From positions 4,154,001 to 4,218,000 of the forward strand of contig OY751487.1 of assembly GCA_963565915.1 (NCBI GenBank): a stretch of 64,000 bases of DNA. Reading direction: 5' to 3'. Below the pieces are notes generated by a model that saw only the letters and a list, made by a program, of their open reading frames with translations, had not been told where the DNA came from and made no database searches. A program made the translations under genes and the position numbers. This document shows positions 24,057 to 35,505 of the stretch, in pieces. This DNA is from Entoloma clypeatum (Eukaryota; Basidiomycota; Agaricomycetes; Agaricales; Entolomataceae). Numbering within the stretch: position 1 is the stretch's first letter; every line of letters starts with the position of its first letter.

Positions 24057-27000
24057 ATGTCCTACAACTACTACAGCAGTAACGCCAGCAGCTGCGAACC
24101 TGATTCATACGAAGGGTTCCGGAATGATGCGCGTTATTGTAACGGTTTTGCTGGTAATCAGTACGGAGAGGACGAACTTGATGCCGATTTCACGGACGAC
24201 ATAGGTGAGTATATGCGCTGTATCCTGCCATCTATGCCCTGTTTATGCAGGATCCGATAGAATGTTATACGTCTCCGTCTCCTGCAGGAAGAGAGGGATA
24301 CGCCTCGCATCGATATGATGCACGGTTTGTACCAGAATATGATGACATAGATCATTACGATGATGATGACGAGCACATCGCGCAACTGCACGACGAGAAT
24401 CTATATCATCCACCGCGTCCCAACTTTACGAGTCATCAAGCATATCGTTCCCCTGGGACTGGAACTTCCCACTGCAGTCAGAATTCCGACTTCAGCGAAC
24501 CTTAATTCTTCACTTATTGAACTGTATTATCCACTATCCGTTATTGACTCGTAGGCAGCGAGTATTATGGACGCTCCAACACCAACTTCTTCTCACACAA
24601 GCAAGATCATGTTGGATATCCGGCACAGGCGCAGGCGCACCACATGTCAACACCTCCATTTCATGCAACTAGCCACCCCAATCGCTCTGGCCTTCTTCCC
24701 AAGTCAAAGCCACGGAATATTCATTCAATTAACTTACGTCCGGTATCAAGTCTACGTGAGTTATAACTTGCTGCGCCCTCACCCGTCTTGTAACAACGGT
24801 ACCTGCCGCAGCTGACATGTACAGAGGAATATTTCGATTCGGAGTCTTCAATGCAGTTCAATCGACATGCTTTGATGATGTCGCTAAGTTTCTCATCGAT
24901 TCGAGTTCTTCCAGTTTAATGTTCATTTAGATTTTGAGTTCAAACGAAAACATGGTACTTGTACTCCCTAAGACTTAGTCCTTGATTTGACGATCTCGGA
25001 TTTTTAGGTTATTAGTGGTATGAGCCTTCCTATACGGTTTCGATGGTCAATGGGATCTCATCTCTGTTGTTGAAGCCCCCACCGGGAGTGGAAAAACAGT
25101 GTTGTTTGAGCTGGCCATCATTCGGATGCTAACAATTTCAAAGGGCGAAGGGAGATCTCTGAAGTGTGTATATATGGCCCCCACGAAGGTTTGGAAATTC
25201 TATCACTCTTTGCCGGTTCATATCTATAATTTCCTAGGCATTATGTTCAGAAAGATTTCGAGATTGGACGACGAAATTTGAGCCCCTAGGCATCAAGTGT
25301 TTGTGGCTCTCTTCTCCGACGATGGAAGACAACCGAGAACTCTTATTTCAGGTTCTGAGTTGACGGGGGATACCGTCCAATTTGGCCAAGGTGCTTGGGG
25401 AGACGCGAAAAATGCCTCAATCATGTTACGCCATTCCATTCCTGTGTGTCACTATGAGCTAATGCAATTCCGTAGAATAACGACGGTGATTGAGAAAGCG
25501 TTTTATTAGAGGAATGATTCTCATCTTTACCAGGGCGAAAAATGGGACAGCCTCACCCGCAACTGGTGGGCACTTTGAGATCTGTTCTTGTATTTGGCGA
25601 AACGATTAAACTAGGCACGATCAACATCGAACACTCTCGCAAATTCAACTCTTCCTTGTTGATGAGGTATTTTGATTCATGTACAATCACCCATGAGCGA
25701 CTTCAATGGTTAAACGTCAGGTTCATATTCTCAATGAAACACGTGGCAGTACCTTGGAAGTTGTAGTTTCTCGAATGAGAACTCGTGGTTCTTCTGTTAG
25801 ATTCGTTCTCGTCTCCGCGACAGTCCCCAATATAGATGATATCGCGTCCTGGATCGGAAGCGTTACATCCCCTTACAATCCCGCAAAGGTTTTTGAGGTA
25901 AGCACGGTGCGATCAATCAAGGATGCAATTTATGTTTGAAGACAGTTTGGCGAAGAATATCGACCGTGCAAGTTGACCAGAGTCGTGATAGGGGTCTATC
26001 GCTCGAAGGGACAGAATGATTTCATGTTCAACAGGAACCTTGATTACAGGTTATTTAGTGCTTTGCAGCAACATTCCAAAGGGAAGCCAATACTCGTCTT
26101 CTGTTCCACAAGAAAAGGTAAGTTGGTCCAATTACTGCATTTGAAACTGAGGCCATCTCTCTACGCCTTTGTTAGGTGTTTTTGCGACCGCTGATCAACT
26201 CTTGAAAGAGTATGTAGAGGCAGAGAAAAACAAGAAACCATTGCCATGGTCACATCCTACGAGGTCCTTCATCCTCCGACATTATCCAAAACTAGATTCA
26301 ATCAATAGCTTCTTGCAGAATCGAGCAATCGTTCCATGACAGGCGTCTAACGGGTAGGGGCAAATCTTCTTGACTACACTCACTTTTACATTGTGCTGCC
26401 CTCAGAAATGGCTGAATATGGTATAGGGGTGCACCATGCTGGACTAACTCTTGAGGATCGGCGAGCAACAGAAGAGCTCTACTTGAAGAAGATCCTTCGC
26501 ATCGTCATCGCTACTTCGGTAAGGATATCGTGTCGGATTCTAAAATAATCATCTCAACTCCGGCTTGCTAGACTTTGGCTGTCGGGGTCAACCTTCGTAT
26601 GTGGGTATATCCAGCAAGCGCACCGATTTATGATGGACAATGTACTCAGCCGCACACTTGGTCGTGATCAAGGGCGTGCAAACATTTCAGAATAATGCCT
26701 ATATCGAATACTCCGATCTTGATATCATGCAGATGCTCGGACGCGCTGTAAGTAGATCTTTGTTTTCCATCTTAATTGATACTACGTCAGTTACATAGGG
26801 TCGCCCTCAATTTGGTCCGTCCTGACTTCCATCTGTTTGGATTTTTCTCATGTTCAAAGACAGACAAAGATGGGATAGCCATCATCCTCTGCGAAGAAGA
26901 ACTCGAAACAAAATATAGATCCTTGGTCCAGGGGAATACAGTCTTGGAAAGCTCATTGCATACAAACCTGTCAGAACACCTCAATTCAGAAATTGGCCTA

Positions 27001-30000
27001 GGGACTATCACGAACGTCGCATCTGCAAAGCAGTGGTTGCGTGGTTCTTTCCTTTTTCAGCGCATTCGAAAGAATCCAAAGCACTATTCCCTCGGAAAGG
27101 AAGACGACCAAACTTGGGAGGAAAGGGTGGACGATTTGGTGATGCAGAGCATAGACAAGCTGCGAAAGACGCAGTTGATAGAAGAAGCAGTCGAGGGAAG
27201 AGGGGCTGAGGAACTGACGTCTACAGAATATGGTGATATCATGAGCAAGGTAGGCTTTTGACTCGACATGAAATCTTCGACTTACGAAAAATTTCCCTCA
27301 AGTTCTACATTCGCCAGTCAACTGTGTGTTGCCTGTGTGCCGCGCAACTTATTGTCTACTCATCAAGTCCAACCTTCAGATGAGCCTCATTCTGGCCCTT
27401 CCACAGCTTCCGACTCTGCGAGAATTGGTGAGCGTGCCCAGAATGGCATAATGCACTATTAAATAAAGGATCGTCTAGTTGGATATGATCTCTGCATCGG
27501 AAGAGTACGCTTTCGAGCACGCAGAGTGATATCTGACTGTAATGTACCTTTACAGATTATCAGAAGTCAAGATGAGAGCCTCGGAGAAGACTGTAATTCT
27601 GCTTCTGCGTCAAGTCATCTAATGTTGACATCTGTTATTACATTTCTAGGTGCTAAACAAACTGCGGAAACACCCTGATATTCGCTATGAAATCAAGAAA
27701 CTGGAGAAGACATCTGACAAGATTTTTCTCTTATTACAGGTGGCGAAATTATTTTTCTACCGTAGGCATCTACTCAGTACCTTTCTCGAGGCCGTTCTGG
27801 GCGGGATTTCATTGAATTCGACTGAATACAAGAGTGCCGACAGTCAACCTCATCTTGAAGCTTTTACCATCTTCCGTCACGTTAGCCGAATTGCGAGAGG
27901 TATACCCATTCCTGCTATTTGAATGTTCAGGTGACAGCAACGCGCACATCTCTTCTTAGCTATCGTGGAAGTGGGTGTTGTCAGAAAATGTGGGGCTCAA
28001 GTGAAAAATGGACTGGAATTGTGACTACGAGTATCTCCTTTCTAGTAGTCCCAGGGAATAACCTTTGGTTTAGGGTTCGATGCCTAACTGCCAAAGCCTG
28101 GGAAGATCGACCAGTTGTACTACGCCAGATCGAACAAATCGGGGAAAAATCGTGCGTGTTTTTTCCACCGTGGCTCCAAAGCTGTTCATATTTTTTGCCG
28201 TTCAGTCTAAAGGTTTGTATAATAAACATCACAACGCCTCAACCAGTTTATCAACAGAGCTAGGTTCTCGCAGAACACGGCATAACTTCAATAAACCATC
28301 TACGCAAGCAAGACCCGCTCAGAATAGAAGCAGTCTGCGTTATTTCTTAATTAATATCCAAACACTAATGGCCAGTTTTGAAGCTGCTGAATCGTCGGCC
28401 GCCCTTCGGGTTAGAAGTTTTGGCATCTGTCCGGGAGCTGCCTCAATATTTCCTCAAAGTGACTCCCCTGGATGAATCTTCGCAACGTGGCAAAGGCCCA
28501 GTCGAGGTCGAACTATCTATTGAATGCGGCTTACTTGAGGAACAATTTCCCCCATCAAAAGCCAAGAAACCAAAAGGACGTGGTTCCAACATGACCGTAG
28601 TCTTCACGTTGACTTCTGACATGAATTTACTTGACTTCCGCCGAATTCCGTGAGTTTTAATTGAAATATGTGAAATAATGACTGCAATCATCACAGCACG
28701 AAGGCGCTGAAGGACAAGAAGACATTTGACTTGACAGCTGAGCTGATGAAACCCAGTCAATCTATCATGGTCCTCATCACATCCGTGAGACACATTAGCA
28801 AACTACGGCCTCTGCTAAAGTAATATCAGGAAACCACTGCTGGTGTCACGGTTACTAAAGTTTACAAGCCCAAGATCAGTGCTAAAGAATATCCAACGAT
28901 GAATACCCGGCCACCCACATCTACGGTACGCCTGTCTTCAATAGTGTGTCATAGGCAATGCCAAAGTGGTCGCTAGGATATGGATATCGCTGGCCTTGAG
29001 GATGATCCCGACTTTTGGAACATGGATGTAGATGAGAAGGGGGACGAACGACCAATCCGTGATTTGACTAAAGCGAAAGGTTAGTCAATTCTATCAATTT
29101 TTCATCTGACTGTTCTAGTTCATTGACAATGTCATGTTCAGCCGAGAGGAACGCCTCCGCACCATCCGGCCTGTTGTCTCAGAAAAGCAAAGATTCTCAG
29201 TTGTTGCATAACCTTGACCGTCCTTCCAAGAAGTTGCCAAATGGGAACTTCGAGTGCGACATTTGACATCACTCTTCCGCCCTCACTCACCTTTCACAAG
29301 ATGCAATCACCCCTGCAAGGACAAGACCAAGTGTCGGCATCTCTGGTAAATAGCAAGTAACAGAAGTCGAGGTTGCATTAACTTGCTTTTCAGCTGCAGA
29401 GATGGATTGCAAGAGCAGCCGCCTTCGAAGAAGGGGGGGACAACCGCCCAACAGAGTTCGTCGAAATTGAAAGCATCTTCTCCTAGGAGACGTGCGACAA
29501 CTTCCTCCAAGAAGCACAAGCAAGACAAAACGTCGGTCGAGATAGTGGACCGTAGGATAGAAGAGCTTGAATCATTACACAAACGGACAAGCGTTACCAG
29601 CAATATACGGCTCTCAGATGGCCGTCGATTAAAACTCGATGCTCCTCGACAGCTGAAACGCAAACGCGAACCCATTCCAGACTTCGACATCAAGTTCACT
29701 GATCTGAGCGACCTCCAAAAGTCTACCGCCATTCTTCAGGATACGATTGATATCGAAGACGAGGAGATGCCAGAAGCATATAATATTCTTGATACGACCC
29801 CCACACTGAACTTGCACAGCCCTCCCTCCGAGACAAATTATTCGAATTCCGAGATCGACTCGCTCATTCGCGCAGTTCCCCTCAACGAAAACATTGGTAT
29901 GACATCGTCTAGGCACGACCAGAAGCAGCTGGATCAGGAAGACACCATGTTACGCCCTTCAACACCCCCCATGCAGCTGAAACGTGGACGAGAATTCAGA

Positions 30001-30474
30001 AGGGAACATAGCCCACCGAAAAAGCGAATCCGATATGAAGACCGGGACGCCGACGACTTCTGTTCGCATTACCCTACAGTTACAGTGCCCCTCATTTGTA
30101 CTGGAATGTGATACTAAATGTCCGCTTTACAGATACAGAGGAGTACTTACTCTCGGGAACCGTCTGGGACGCTGACTCAATGTGATGATGGTGAACTTCC
30201 AACGGCTTTGTTCCTCCCTAATTCCCCACATGATACTCCTGGATACCGAGACTATGAACAAGATGATTCTCTGGGCAACTGTTCGGATCTTGACTCCATC
30301 AAAATGCTACCTGGCCTGACGACTTCGACAACTGCATCATCCAATTCAGACCTTGCTTCGATCGTAAATTTGGCAGCAAGTCCGAAAACGATTGCTGCGA
30401 AGACAATGGAGTTAGAAGACGAATTCGACGAGTTGGACGCATTCTTGAATAGTGCAGCGGTCGAAATTGTGTAG
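24057..30474 (+). CDS. hfm1: Meiotic DNA helicase HFM1/MER3
   Basis: Ski2-like 3'-5' helicase that promotes meiotic crossovers with the ZMM proteins. The low-complexity N-terminus (MSYNYYSSNASS...) leads to LPDMYRGIFRFGVFNAVQST and the Q-motif region. Motif I is SAPTGSGKTVLFELAI, reached through a 10-base exon (25008-25017); motif II is LFLVDEVHIL; SATVPNIDDIASWI, YGIGVHHAGL, STLAVGVNLPAHLVVIKG and QMLGRAGRP follow. Later come winged-helix and Sec63-like segments (LNSEIGLGTI, LPTLRELLDM, IGEKSLKVLAEHG). A C-terminal C-X3-C-type zinc-binding stretch (CNHPCKDKTKCRHLCC) near 29310-29400 matches the Mer3 finger. The last 350 residues are Ser-rich and acidic and end DELDAFLNSAAVEIV. More than 20 introns; all those I followed keep phase, so it appears intact. 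Confidence 0.93.
25008..25017 (+). other. 10-base micro-exon in hfm1/mer3
   Basis: Bases coding VIS plus one base, between AG at 25006-25007 and GT at 25018-25019. Joining it gives NENMVISAPTGSGKT, the exact helicase motif I context. Confidence 0.75.
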
Positions 30475-30524
30475 ACGAGATTATGTATTAATACTGGTGT
30501 AAACAGTTCCAGTAACATGGCAAA

Positions 30525-31994
30525 TCACGATGATGGGTTAACAAATAGTCGAAGAACATCGCGGAAGCGCTCATCCCAGGCGACTTTCTGTTGCGGCTGG
30601 ACGATATCCCACCCAGCAAGATCTCGACGCCACCGTTTCTCTTTCTTCATCCTGTCTGCCCTGAGCTCTACTTCCGTCGGGGGAGGATTGTTTATCTCTT
30701 CCTTGGTCGGCTCCCTTGTACCTCGAGCTAGAGCGCGTGCTGTCTCTAGTTTCGCGGGAAGTTCTTCATAATACTTTTTCCGCGCTTTTCCTATTTCAGA
30801 TGGGATTTTGGACAACGAAGACTTGTACAAGGATTCAGCGTCTATATCGAAGTCGAGATCGCCTTGGTCGAGAGCGTCATAGGTGCCATCCCCGAACAAG
30901 ACCTCCGGTTCGACTATCGGAGGTATTATCGGACGAGTCTGCTTCATTACCAGGTGATAGGCAGCTTCGGCACCTGAACGCACTCTGTGCCGTTGATTCA
31001 ACCATTCCCATATCATGAGAGGAATTTGTAACAGTCCAATGCGGTTAGTAAAGGTGATCAGTAATAACGGTGGGACTGGAGGGATAACGGCGAGGGGTTC
31101 ATGCGTGGGGGCGGAAGAATATGGTTGTGGGGATGAGTGAGTGGATGGTATTGGGAGGTGGGAAAAAACCAGGGAGTTTTTCGGGCTCGGGAAGTTCGAC
31201 TTGTCGGCGCTATCAGACAATGTTTCCGCCGCGTCGCTCGGTTCGTCGGCCTCGTCAAAGTGCGTGTCGGACTCGAGTTCCCGCGCAAGAACCTCGTCGT
31301 GGTCGATGTTCTCCAGCCCTTCCGTCCAGCCTTTCTTGAGACCGGCCATGAACTCCTTGAACGTTGGCCGCCCGACGATCACAATCCCACCTTCTAGTTC
31401 GTGTTCTCTCGCCTTCTCCGGCGATTTATACGTCGGCAGAGCCTTTTCAGTCTCCGGGATGGGGTCGATGCCTAGCTCCCGGCGCCTGCGGAGGCGTGTC
31501 TGGTTAGCGACGCACTCCGCGATGTCCCCATGTCGTTTCCCGGTCACCAGCTCATAGTCCACCGCGGCGGCAACCAGAATGGGCTGAGAAATTGCATGAG
31601 CATCATGATAAGCGAGAGAAAAATATATATATATCTCGACCTTGACATACTTCCGGAAGTACTTGATAGCTTGGTCGTAGTCCTCGTCTCCGGGCCATTT
31701 GCTTCCGTACACTGTCACGCGACGGGGTGCGTCCAGAGGCCTGACGGGTTCTTCCGCCTGGTCCTTGACGAGGTCAATGTAGTGCTGGCGAACCTTCTTG
31801 CATTGTTGACGGTCATAAACATAGTATCCAGTAGCCGTGGACGTGAGGGATAGGAAGATGAGCCAGTTTCGAGAGGGTAGTTTGGGACGCTTGAACAGCC
31901 AGGATGTTGGGAGACCGGTGTAGCGCAGTGCTGTTTGAACGCCAGCAAGCCTCCCAGATGCTACAGGTTCTGAGATAGCATTCAGGGTACTCAT
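30525..31994 (-). CDS. tim54: Mitochondrial import inner membrane translocase subunit Tim54
   Basis: Component of the TIM22 carrier-import complex in the inner membrane. One membrane span near the N-terminus (RNWLIFLSLTSTATGYYVY), then PRRVTVYGSKWPGDEDYDQA, KYFRKYVKPILVAAAVDYEL, GIDPIPETEKALPTYKSPEK and FKEFMAGLKKGWTEG. An acidic low-complexity stretch follows, then LLLITFTNRIGLLQIPLMIW and the C-terminal AWDERFRDVLRLFVNPSS. A 57-base in-frame intron (31584-31640) without stop codons must be removed to join KYVK to PILVAA; it contains a short AT repeat. Otherwise one exon. Its stop is 50 bases from the stop of the converging helicase. Confidence 0.9.
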   Translation of the reverse strand: MSTLNAISEPVASGRLAGVQTALRYTGLPTSWLFKRPKLPSRNWLIFLSLTSTATGYYVYDRQQCKKVRQHYIDLVKDQAEEPVRPLDAPRRVTVYGSKWPGDEDYDQAIKYFRKYVKVEIYIYFSLAYHDAHAISQPILVAAAVDYELVTGKRHGDIAECVANQTRLRRRRELGIDPIPETEKALPTYKSPEKAREHELEGGIVIVGRPTFKEFMAGLKKGWTEGLENIDHDEVLARELESDTHFDEADEPSDAAETLSDSADKSNFPSPKNSLVFSHLPIPSTHSSPQPYSSAPTHEPLAVIPPVPPLLLITFTNRIGLLQIPLMIWEWLNQRHRVRSGAEAAYHLVMKQTRPIIPPIVEPEVLFGDGTYDALDQGDLDFDIDAESLYKSSLSKIPSEIGKARKKYYEELPAKLETARALARGTREPTKEEINNPPPTEVELRADRMKKEKRWRRDLAGWDIVQPQQKVAWDERFRDVLRLFVNPSS

Positions 31995-32103
31995 GCCAGA
32001 GGTCGCGGATGGGCGTCGACGTCAACTTGGAAAATTTCGACCGGCAAGCACCGGAAATAATGATAATTTTGCTATAAAATACAAAATACAATAATCTATC
32101 AAC

Positions 32104-34086
32104 TTACTCGCCCTCTGTCGCTCTCTCCAGTTGATGACGTTTACGTGCACCAGCACTACAGGACGTGATTAGGCAGAACAGATGAAAAGAAAACAGACAC
32201 TCACGTCGCGGTGTCAAGACCTCTCTTCTTCCCGGTCTTGGCCTCGTCCAGGAATTGATTCAGTCCAAAGACGTCTCCGGTATCCTTCTCAAACTGCACA
32301 GGTCCTTCTCGAACCTCCTGCTCCGCTGCGCCCTCGAAACCGATCCGAGCTTGACCTAATCCAAACCGGTCATTGTCCAGAGCCTTCCCAATACCCTCAT
32401 CAGTTCCGCCACCGAACGATTCCTCATTACCCTCCGTGATGTTACCTCTCGCCTTATAAATGGCTGCAGCCGCAGTCGATCCGTGGAACAGCGGTCGGTC
32501 GTATAGGTTATACGAGTCTTCATCAGCAAAATTACCAGAAAGCGACTCTTGGTTGAACAGTCGCGAATCCAGCATGGATTCTTTGGAAAGCGTGGGTTTT
32601 GCAAGGCCAAGAGCGACCTTCTCTGATATATCACGGTTTTGCTGCCGTGCCAGTTGCTTCGCTCGTTGTTCTTGCCCCATATTGCTCATCCGCATGTCAC
32701 GCTCGCGCTCCCTGCGTTTCTCCTGCCTCATCTGATCTCGGATGCGGCGTGCCTCCTCGTCCTCTTCACTACCTTCAGACTCCGAGCCACTGCCGCTGTC
32801 ACTGCCATAAGCTGCCAGACTGGACTTCAAGGCTGCTTGACTCTGGGCTGTGGGTTTAGGTGGTGCGATTCCACCCCGTTCTTCCCTAGCGCGCTGTGCC
32901 ATCATGCGAAGGTTCTCTTCCTTGACTTCCTTCTCCTTCTGGGCAAGTTTCTGTTGCATAAGCGATCGCTGACGGACTTCTTCACGCGCGTGTCGATCGG
33001 CAACAAACAATGCTTCCGAGAATTTGGCAAAGTTGTCATTGATATGGATCTGTGAAACGACAAGAGCAATTAGCCAAAGACTGACTAGATGAACATGAAC
33101 ACATACATCTTGTAAGCCTCTACCATCCGCTGCTAGACGTTTATCGAGAGGAATGGTAAACCCTTTATTGTTCTTCCAATTAGATATACACGGTGGGATC
33201 ATCCACTCCTTCTGTTCGGCCGCTGTTGCCTTTCTCGGGGGACTGCGCAGAACTGGAGGAGGTGGGCTGGGGGGTCCTCTCGGTATTTTTTTATGCTTAA
33301 ACCGAGGAGGTTCAAGGGGGTCTTCCACGACTTCTGTCATCTTGATCACTCTCTGCTGGAGAGCTCCACCACTTTGTTGACCTGGGGTATACCGGATAAA
33401 CGAAGTCTTCCCTTGACTGTCTGGTACATTTTTGGGTTGGGCTGCTTTGATCTTCCCATTGGTGATCTTCTCGAGGGCTGCTCGTGTCTTGTCTGCGGTT
33501 GCTTGGACGTCTTCTTCCGAAGGGCGGTCCATATCACGATCCGCATCGTCAAGGTCTCTGCGGTGGGCAAGAGGGACGAGGTCTTTGAACTGAGATTGTA
33601 TTATTTTGCCTGGCCGTTGGCCCTGGTGTGCAATGGCATCGTAACGGACGTTGCCTTCGTTGTCGACCTGGAGCGCTAAAGTGTTTCCGGAAGACCCCTG
33701 GAGAGGAATCAGCGAGATATGAGTAATACATGTTACTGGTTAAATACCTTTTTCCGACCCATGTCAAGAGGATATTGTGCTACATGGCACTCTGGATAAG
33801 CGCCACCATCGCCTAGAAATGGTTGGTTAGGACAGCCGGTTGATATATTGCAACAGACGAACCATAATCGTCGAGAGTACTTGGCTTCCATCCTTGCCGC
33901 TGACCATAGGGGGGCCGTGTGGGCCGTGAAATGAGGGATTGAGAAGGACCAGGCGTACGGTCATCCTCCTCATCGTCAGAAATAGCCGGTGCATGGATGG
34001 GCTGCGGAAGTACCCTGTGTAGAATGGTGAGACTGACTTCATGTGGAGGGGGAAAAGGAGACGAACGATTCAAGTGTTGTCGCCAT
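32104..34086 (-). CDS. prp45: Pre-mRNA splicing factor Prp45/SKIP (SNW domain)
   Basis: Spliceosomal scaffold of the NineTeen-related complex. Starts MATTLESFVSF; then ISRPTRPPYGQRQGWKPST and RYDAIAHQGQRPGKIIQSQF, with the central SNW motif ISNWKNNKGFTIPLDKRLAA. Next come FAKFSEALFVADRHAREEVR, a long charged helix, and the conserved LGLAKPTLSKESMLDSRLFN and DEDSYNLYDRPLFHGS blocks. The last exon (about 32104-32158) adds AGARKRHQLERATEGE after intron removal. Other introns near 33050-33107, 33703-33745, 33810-33862 and 34015-34068. It shares a 137-base divergent promoter with the coiled-coil gene to its right. Confidence 0.94.
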
Positions 34087-34223
34087 TGTGCAAGACAGTG
34101 CTGAGAGCAATTGAAGAAGTTCTCGAAAGGTATGTGTATGTGTGTGTGTGTGTTTGGTATCAAGGCTCTTGATAAGCAATTTACCTCCAAGTTGATCTTG
34201 AACGCGATCATGAAAGCGCCACC
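34087..34223. promoter_or_regulatory. Short divergent promoter with (TG)n run
   Basis: The 137 bases between prp45 and the gene starting at 34224. A TG dinucleotide run (about 34131-34154) lies in the middle; such alternating purine-pyrimidine tracts can keep nucleosomes off or adopt left-handed DNA. It is the only simple repeat of note in an intergenic space here. Confidence 0.5.
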
Positions 34224-35078
34224 ATGTCCGACCACCATGACTCTTCCCAGTCATCGCCAGCACCTATAGGAACCACAATACAGACTCAAGCAGATCTCCT
34301 CGTTTCTCTCATCGAATCAGAACGCGCAGACGCGGCGGTGGCGGCCAATGAGCGGCTTCAGAAATACCAACTTCTTTTCAACGCGTTCCGTCAACAATCT
34401 CTTGTCGTGCACGCCGCAGAACAAGCGCATGTCGCAGATACACAGAAAAAGCTTCTTGAAATGCAGCATCGCTTTTCACAGCACGCGCAAAACCCTTCTT
34501 CCACTAGCGCGCCACAGTCGTCTGCTGCGAGCCAGATAGCAGCCATGCGCCACGCGATGAATGGCATGAACCAACAACACGCGCCTGCTGGGGGTCAATC
34601 TCTGGAAAAACAACGTCTCGAACATCTGCAGACAGTTCTCAACCCTTTTGGCATTATCATTTCTGCCGAGAACACCCTTCCTTCTCTCAGATTCGAAGCA
34701 GGATGGGACGCCGTCCTCGCTGATCTAGGAGTCTCAGGTCAAGAGAGCTTTGTAGTAAAACTCACCAACAGGCTGCAGCACGATCGACAAACGATAGCAG
34801 ACCTCGGGGACAAGCTCTGTGCGGCAGAGAAAGAGCGAACGCGACTGATGAAAGAGCACGAGACGAATATGACCTCTTTGATGTCTGAACTCTCGAGGTT
34901 GCGCGAGGCTACTGCTTCCTCGCATTCACACACTCCCCCCAAAATACCCCGATCTGCTCCTCCAATTTTCCAGATGCCACCTAAAGTCATTACCAACGAG
35001 ACTTCATATATCAATCACAACAGCTTCTCAAACGGTGTCTTGCAACGCATCGATAATCATCAGCCAATGTTCTCCTGA
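34224..35078 (+). CDS. Uncharacterised coiled-coil protein
   Basis: Single open frame of 284 residues with a good ATG. I do not recognise a family. Helical, Ala/Glu/Gln-rich segments (SLIESERADAAVAANERLQK; KLLEMQHRFSQ) flank a disordered Ser/Gln region. A more conserved-looking globular block follows, with LNPFGIIISAENTLPSLRFE and AGWDAVLADLGVSGQESFVV, and then a second coiled coil (DLGDKLCAAEKERTRLMKEH). The tail is Pro/Asn-rich. No membrane span. No introns, unlike nearly every neighbour. Divergent from prp45. Coding confidence comes from length, codon pattern and the long uninterrupted frame. Confidence 0.7.
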   Translation: MSDHHDSSQSSPAPIGTTIQTQADLLVSLIESERADAAVAANERLQKYQLLFNAFRQQSLVVHAAEQAHVADTQKKLLEMQHRFSQHAQNPSSTSAPQSSAASQIAAMRHAMNGMNQQHAPAGGQSLEKQRLEHLQTVLNPFGIIISAENTLPSLRFEAGWDAVLADLGVSGQESFVVKLTNRLQHDRQTIADLGDKLCAAEKERTRLMKEHETNMTSLMSELSRLREATASSHSHTPPKIPRSAPPIFQMPPKVITNETSYINHNSFSNGVLQRIDNHQPMFS

Positions 35079-35505
35079 TTCATCCAACAGCTGACACCTC
35101 GATTTTGATCTTTCTACTACTGACGACCACCGTCTCACAATCATCGATTACTTTGACTTGATTGTAGCCGGACTTTCCCAGAAGGTGCTACGGTATCACC
35201 ATGTTGTGGCTTGCCTGGATCTATCGAGTCCTGGCGCCCATTCACCCGCTATCATTGCCATTGATCATCTTGGAATCAGTATATGCGCGACTTACTTTGT
35301 GAAATCCGAGAGCGCAGCGTTGGCACAGAGTATTATTCTGGACGGTTGGACTTGAAAAGTCTAGCGCGCAGAGCTTCTCAGACCTCAAGGCTTTAGGACA
35401 AGCGATATTATCAAGGCTTTTAATAAATAATTATGTCCATAGGCTAGTATATCTCCAACATGGGGTATACGAGTGAAGATAAGAAAGATCATCTCGGTCA
35501 CAAAG
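35079..35505. other. 3' flank region, no gene seen
   Basis: About 430 bases between the coiled-coil gene stop and the 5-phosphatase stop, which converge. Short open frames (up to 65 codons on the plus strand) show no recognisable product. An AT-rich stretch with several AATAA-like words at 35410-35440 fits polyadenylation regions. Confidence 0.4.

Noticed and set aside
26230..26400. Apparent break in the MER3 helicase between the two RecA lobes
   Set aside because: Introns with acceptors at CTTGCAG and CCTCAG restore RIEQSFHDRRLTEMAEYGIG, so no frameshift is needed.
28060..28085. Possible tRNA B box (GGTTCGA)
   Set aside because: No matching A box or foldable cloverleaf around it, and it lies inside an intron of the helicase gene.
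31121..31557. Plus-strand frames of 72-138 codons opposite tim54
   Set aside because: They are antisense shadows of the long tim54 exon and have no independent similarity.
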